The notes beneath the pieces are model-generated. The model was not told the origin of the DNA, searched no databases, and was given only the letters and a program-made list of their open reading frames with translations. Of a stretch of 64,000 nucleotides of DNA, positions 60,641-64,000 are shown in pieces; within the stretch, counting starts at the first letter, position 1, and each line of letters begins with the position of its first letter. The translations under genes were made by a program, and so were the position numbers. The stretch is from DATFCK01 sp045809745 (lineage in GTDB: Bacteria; Verrucomicrobiota; Verrucomicrobiia; Chthoniobacterales; UBA10450), in assembly GCA_045809745.1 (NCBI GenBank), contig JBJMXE010000091.1:1-64000 (forward strand), in the 5' to 3' direction.

Positions 60641-63055
60641 TCACTCTTCCCGCATCAGTTCGGTCGGATCGACGGCAAGGGCTCGCAATGCCGGGATAGC
60701 GGAGGCGGCAATGCCGAGCAGCGCCATCGTTAGTACCGCCCCGATCACCACCGTAGGCTCCCGTGAATTCGCCTGATACACTATTTGTCCGAGTATCCGA
60801 CCGGCGAAGAAGCCTAACAACACTCCCACCAACGATCCTGTGCCGAGAAGCATGATCGGTCTTCCGACAGCTGCCCTAATCACGTGCTTTGCGCGGGCGC
60901 CAAGTGCAACACGGATACCGAGCTCCTTCATTCTTCGACTTACGTTGTAAGCCGCCATGCCGAAGATGCCGGTTACCGCCAGCATCGCGGCCAGCCCTCC
61001 CATGATACCCATTGCTGTTGTCGATGCGCGTGCGGGGAATAGCGCGTTCACCCCGCTGAGCACATCCTCCCACCTCTGCACCGTGACGATCGCATTCGGC
61101 TCCAGCGAAGTCAGGGTGCGTTCAAGCGTTGGCGCGAATTCGTTCTCCGGGCGTGGCGATCGGACGACAAACATGATTGAGCTCCGCTCGTTCTGCGCCA
61201 ACGGCAGAAACACCGCCGGCTGGGCTGGCTCCAGCATGTTGTGATACTTGCCGTCCTCCACCACGCCGATCACTTCCGTTAATCGCTCGGAGACGATGAA
61301 CCGCTGTCCGATCGCCGCCGCTTCGCCCCACATCTTCCGCGCGAAGGTCTGATTCACCACCGCGACGTGTGGTTTCTCGCTGTTATCATGCCAGGAGACA
61401 TCGCGGCCGTTCAGGAGCCGCGTGCCGGCAGCCTCGAAGTATCCGGGCGATATGGTGAAGACATACGGCGAAAGGACAGCATTGTTCGGCGTCAACTCTG
61501 TCGTCCCAGGCGCGAATATCGGAATGCCACGCAATCCTCCGTTGAAGGGCCCCCGGCTGACCGTGCCCACCGCCGTCACGCCAGAAATGTTTCGCAGCGC
61601 GTCGATCATTGCTCGCTTTCTGTCAAGCGGCACGTCGCCCGCCACCTCAGTTAGGTCCAGGTCGGCCAGCAAGGCGCCTTGCGGTTGGAAACCTAGCGGA
61701 GCGTGCAGCATGCGCACCATCCCGCGAAGGGCGACGAACGAGGCCATGACCAGCAGCGTGCAAAGTGCAATCTGAGCGCCTAACAACAGGTCCCGCAGGG
61801 CGAGCCGGCGCATGGGCGTGGCACCGACCGATCCGCTCTTCATCGCCTGCAACGGGCTGGTCTGCCAGACGTGCCGCGCCGGGATCAGGCCGAACAGCAG
61901 CCCGCTGGTGATAGTTAAGATCAGGGCCGCCAGGTAGACACTGGCATCCGCACTCACTGCGGTACGGCCATACGGGGACTGCCATTGGTTCAGCAACCCT
62001 AACAGCACGCGTGCCGCCAATAGCCCCGCGGCTCCGCCGATCAGCGACACCACCATTGCCTCCGTCATGAGCTGTCGCACAACCCGCCAACGGCTCGCCC
62101 CGATGGCAACACGCAACGCGAGCTCCCTGCTCCGATCCGCCGCGCGCGCGGCAAAAAGGCTCGCCAGATTAGCGCATGCCGCAGCCAGCACCAGCAGAGC
62201 GAATCCGGTGATGCTCCAAAGAAATCCGCGAATGACGTCACCGTTGTCGGCGAAGAGGCCGGGCCGGACCAGTCGCAGCGGCATTCCCGTATCTGTCTTC
62301 GGATGCTCCAGTGCTAACTGCGCGGCGATTGTGCTGAGATTTTCCGCAGCCTGTTCGGGCGTGACGCTGGGCTTCAGCCGTCCAAGAACCGTTAGGGCGT
62401 TCGATGTCCGGCTCTGCAGAGACTCCGGCCCGAAGTAATTCACGATCGGAATCCAAAAGTCGGGCCACTCGAATTTGTCGGTGCCATGGAACCTCGCCGG
62501 CGCGACGCCGATTATGGTGAAGGAATCTTTGCCGAGGGTGACGGCGGTGCCGACGACGCCCGGATCTGCGTTGAAGACGCTTTGCCACAGCTGATGACTC
62601 AAGACCAAGTACGGCGCCGAACCCGTGCCATGCTCGTCCGCCTCGTCGATGAACCGTCCGACCTCCGCTGGCACACCCAACAGTTCGAAATAATTGCCGG
62701 TTACCGCGTGACCGTAGACACTTTTCACGGTGCTGCCCCAGTGCAGTCTCGCCTGACAATATCCGTAAAAGCCGGCCATGCGGCTGAAGGTGGTGTTACG
62801 CTGCCGAATGTCTTGAAACGCCGGATAGGACGTCGTCAGCAGCTTGAAACTTGTCCACGGCTGGAGCCGAAGTTGGTAAAGGTTGTCTGGATCCTTTACG
62901 TCGACGGGACGCAGCAGCACCGCATTCAGCACTCCGAACACGACGATGTTCGCGCCAATCGCCAGCATCAAAGTGAGCACCGCTACCACAGTGAATGCCG
63001 GAGATTTCCACAAGACGCGCAGCGCATAACGAATGTCGAGCAGCAGGTCGTTCAT
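60641..63055 (-). CDS. Orphan MacB/FtsX-type permease (ADOP family)
   Basis: The 804-residue protein starts with DIRYALRVLWKSPAFTVVAV, the hallmark of acidobacterial-type duplicated orphan permeases. It has two MacB_PCD/FtsX units, each with a large periplasmic domain and FtsX-type helices (about 280-440 and 690-800). No ABC ATPase gene lies beside it, hence orphan. Such proteins may pair with an ATPase encoded elsewhere or use another energy source. The substrate is unknown. It is divergent from a small membrane protein gene. Confidence 0.9.
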   Translation of the reverse strand: MNDLLLDIRYALRVLWKSPAFTVVAVLTLMLAIGANIVVFGVLNAVLLRPVDVKDPDNLYQLRLQPWTSFKLLTTSYPAFQDIRQRNTTFSRMAGFYGYCQARLHWGSTVKSVYGHAVTGNYFELLGVPAEVGRFIDEADEHGTGSAPYLVLSHQLWQSVFNADPGVVGTAVTLGKDSFTIIGVAPARFHGTDKFEWPDFWIPIVNYFGPESLQSRTSNALTVLGRLKPSVTPEQAAENLSTIAAQLALEHPKTDTGMPLRLVRPGLFADNGDVIRGFLWSITGFALLVLAAACANLASLFAARAADRSRELALRVAIGASRWRVVRQLMTEAMVVSLIGGAAGLLAARVLLGLLNQWQSPYGRTAVSADASVYLAALILTITSGLLFGLIPARHVWQTSPLQAMKSGSVGATPMRRLALRDLLLGAQIALCTLLVMASFVALRGMVRMLHAPLGFQPQGALLADLDLTEVAGDVPLDRKRAMIDALRNISGVTAVGTVSRGPFNGGLRGIPIFAPGTTELTPNNAVLSPYVFTISPGYFEAAGTRLLNGRDVSWHDNSEKPHVAVVNQTFARKMWGEAAAIGQRFIVSERLTEVIGVVEDGKYHNMLEPAQPAVFLPLAQNERSSIMFVVRSPRPENEFAPTLERTLTSLEPNAIVTVQRWEDVLSGVNALFPARASTTAMGIMGGLAAMLAVTGIFGMAAYNVSRRMKELGIRVALGARAKHVIRAAVGRPIMLLGTGSLVGVLLGFFAGRILGQIVYQANSREPTVVIGAVLTMALLGIAASAIPALRALAVDPTELMREE

Positions 63056-63141
63056 GAATGAGAATCAGCGATGGCTAGTCGTAAACTGCGAATTGACGAC
63101 CCTGATAGGCTCATTTGGAAATCTCAGCCGAACAAACATTT

Positions 63142-63639
63142 ATGTCGCTCGAACAATTATCTTACCTCGCGCAAATCGTTGGCTCGGCCGGAATCATTAT
63201 ATCGTTCGTGTTCGTCGGTCTACAGATCAGACAGAATACCGCTGCGCTTCAGCGTAACGAACATAATTCGACGATGCGCGAATGGACGGTGATCCGGATG
63301 GGAATTGCCGGAAACCGCGACCTTGCCGAGTTGATGACTGCCGGACTTCGGGGCGAGAGCGTCCTGGATCCGGCCGATCAACTGCGGCTGGAAATGTTTC
63401 TGAATGAACAGACTTGGGCGGCTTTTCACATCTGGGACAGAACGCAGCGCGGAGTTTTCCCGAAAGGCACGTTCGAGTTCTCGACTGGAAAGTACCTCGC
63501 GGATATTTTCCGAACACCGCGCGGCGAAACCTGGTGGCGAAGCGCAAAGACCACCGCTTTTCCTCCGCCGTTCGTCGCAGATGTCGATGCCGTGGTCGCG
63601 GGTGTGGCCTCGCCAATTCCGTCAATGAACGCGGACTAG
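63142..63639 (+). CDS. Membrane-anchored protein of unknown function
   Basis: The 165-residue product has one N-terminal membrane helix (about 12-28) followed by a soluble helical domain with LQIRQNTAALQRNE, LAELMTAGLRG and FLNEQTWAAFHIWD. This N-terminal helix and the VGLQIRQNT motif recur in small unnamed proteins of many bacteria. No function is known. The Trp-rich middle suggests a helical bundle. ATG 63142 is chosen over the open extension to 63115 because it starts the helix. Confidence 0.65.
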   Translation: MSLEQLSYLAQIVGSAGIIISFVFVGLQIRQNTAALQRNEHNSTMREWTVIRMGIAGNRDLAELMTAGLRGESVLDPADQLRLEMFLNEQTWAAFHIWDRTQRGVFPKGTFEFSTGKYLADIFRTPRGETWWRSAKTTAFPPPFVADVDAVVAGVASPIPSMNAD

Positions 63640-63714
63640 AACTTCGACAACTCTAATGGGCCGCATCGCGCATCGACGAACGTCGGGCTTCTCCCTACGT
63701 CTCATTGGTGATCG

Positions 63715-63999
63715 TTATTTGTCGTCCTGCACTTCAACAACCATCAACTCGATAGGGTGATCGCCTGCATTTACGTCGGTATGCATGGTGTTCGGAGGAT
63801 TAGCGGGTAACCAGTAAGCTTTTCCGGTCTCCCACACGTGGGTTTCGGATGCGCCGGATTGATCCACGATCTTCATCGTGCCGCCCTGGAGAGCAACGAT
63901 CACGCGGCCATGGTCATGACGATGCAATGACAACGGCGCATTCGGAACAATGGTGGATTTCCAAACTTTCACATGCGCATTCTCCAATTGAGGAAGGCG
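63715..63999 (-). CDS. Cupin-domain protein (cut by window edge)
   Basis: The reading frame is open to the right edge, so the N-terminal part is missing. About 94 residues form a cupin barrel with the metal motif LSLHRHDHGRVIVALQGG, then GKAYWLPAN and a later His in MHTDVNAGDH. The residues REL-type sequence before Leu 63987 is also in frame, so the TTG there is not the start. Small cupins of this kind bind metal and act on or sense small molecules. The role is unknown. Confidence 0.78.
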   Translation of the reverse strand, partial: RLPQLENAHVKVWKSTIVPNAPLSLHRHDHGRVIVALQGGTMKIVDQSGASETHVWETGKAYWLPANPPNTMHTDVNAGDHPIELMVVEVQDDK

Positions 64000-64000
64000 C

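Noticed and set aside
1..64000. tRNA, rRNA, CRISPR array, transposase or prophage genes
   Set aside because: No clover-leaf T-arm sequence in gaps, no regularly spaced direct repeats of CRISPR size and no transposase or phage domain was seen in the protein frames.

Overview
This is a GC-rich bacterial chromosome segment, probably from a soil-type member of the Verrucomicrobiota (Chthoniobacterales/Udaeobacter-like). That placement is an inference. It rests on calcium-binding-like D-x-D-x-DG...N-x-x-EY modules, on a shared C-terminal module ending in FYR(I/L) in four secreted proteins, on an orphan two-domain MacB-type permease, and on abundant intergenic palindromes. About 52 protein genes are supported, plus two weak candidates. 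I see no tRNA, rRNA, CRISPR array, transposase or phage gene, so this looks like ordinary chromosome with many envelope and secreted proteins.

Layout. 1-6.5 kb: the end of a sensor histidine kinase, a large flotillin-like membrane protein, a cupin sugar-epimerase-like protein with a family 2 glycosyltransferase, and a nitronate monooxygenase. 6.5-18.2 kb: a class III cyclase/TolB/TPR sensor, an ABC-F ATPase, small secreted proteins (one with a very acidic tail), a methyltransferase, an S33 peptidase and an intergenic stretch rich in dispersed repeats. 17.4-20.7 kb: an ECF sigma factor and its zinc anti-sigma factor, divergent from a Tat-exported phosphoesterase, a DUF2231 membrane protein and a cytochrome c. 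The two transcription units are separated by a pair of mirror-image promoter-like sequences. 20.7-28.3 kb: a secreted two-repeat protein, an 11-repeat Asp-box protein, and a pullulanase-type glycosidase carrying an N-terminal zinc ribbon and a membrane anchor.

28.5-32.8 kb is a sugar uptake operon: OprB porin, FucP-type permease, cupin and PfkB sugar kinase, with short or overlapping junctions. 33-43.5 kb holds an outer-membrane barrel, a YciE-type ferritin-like protein, a LysE exporter, a beta-helix protein, a GH28-type glycosidase and an amidohydrolase. 43.7-52 kb holds a second Asp-box protein, a DDAH-type hydrolase divergent from an FMN alpha-hydroxy-acid oxidase, a membrane metallophosphoesterase, a DUF2277 protein and SurE. 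52.2-55.8 kb is a TetR-EmrA-EmrB-type drug efflux operon with a palindromic operator lying inside its promoter. 55.8-64 kb holds a tandem repeat, a short-chain dehydrogenase, small membrane proteins, a methyltransferase, a DUF885 peptidase-like protein, an ADOP permease and the end of a cupin.

The points most worth a second look are the mirror-image ECF promoters with their phosphoesterase/DUF2231/cytochrome c target operon, the shared FYR(I/L)-ending C-terminal module, and the heptamer GCCTAAC/GTTAGGC, which I counted 43 times by eye on both strands where roughly 8 are expected from base composition.
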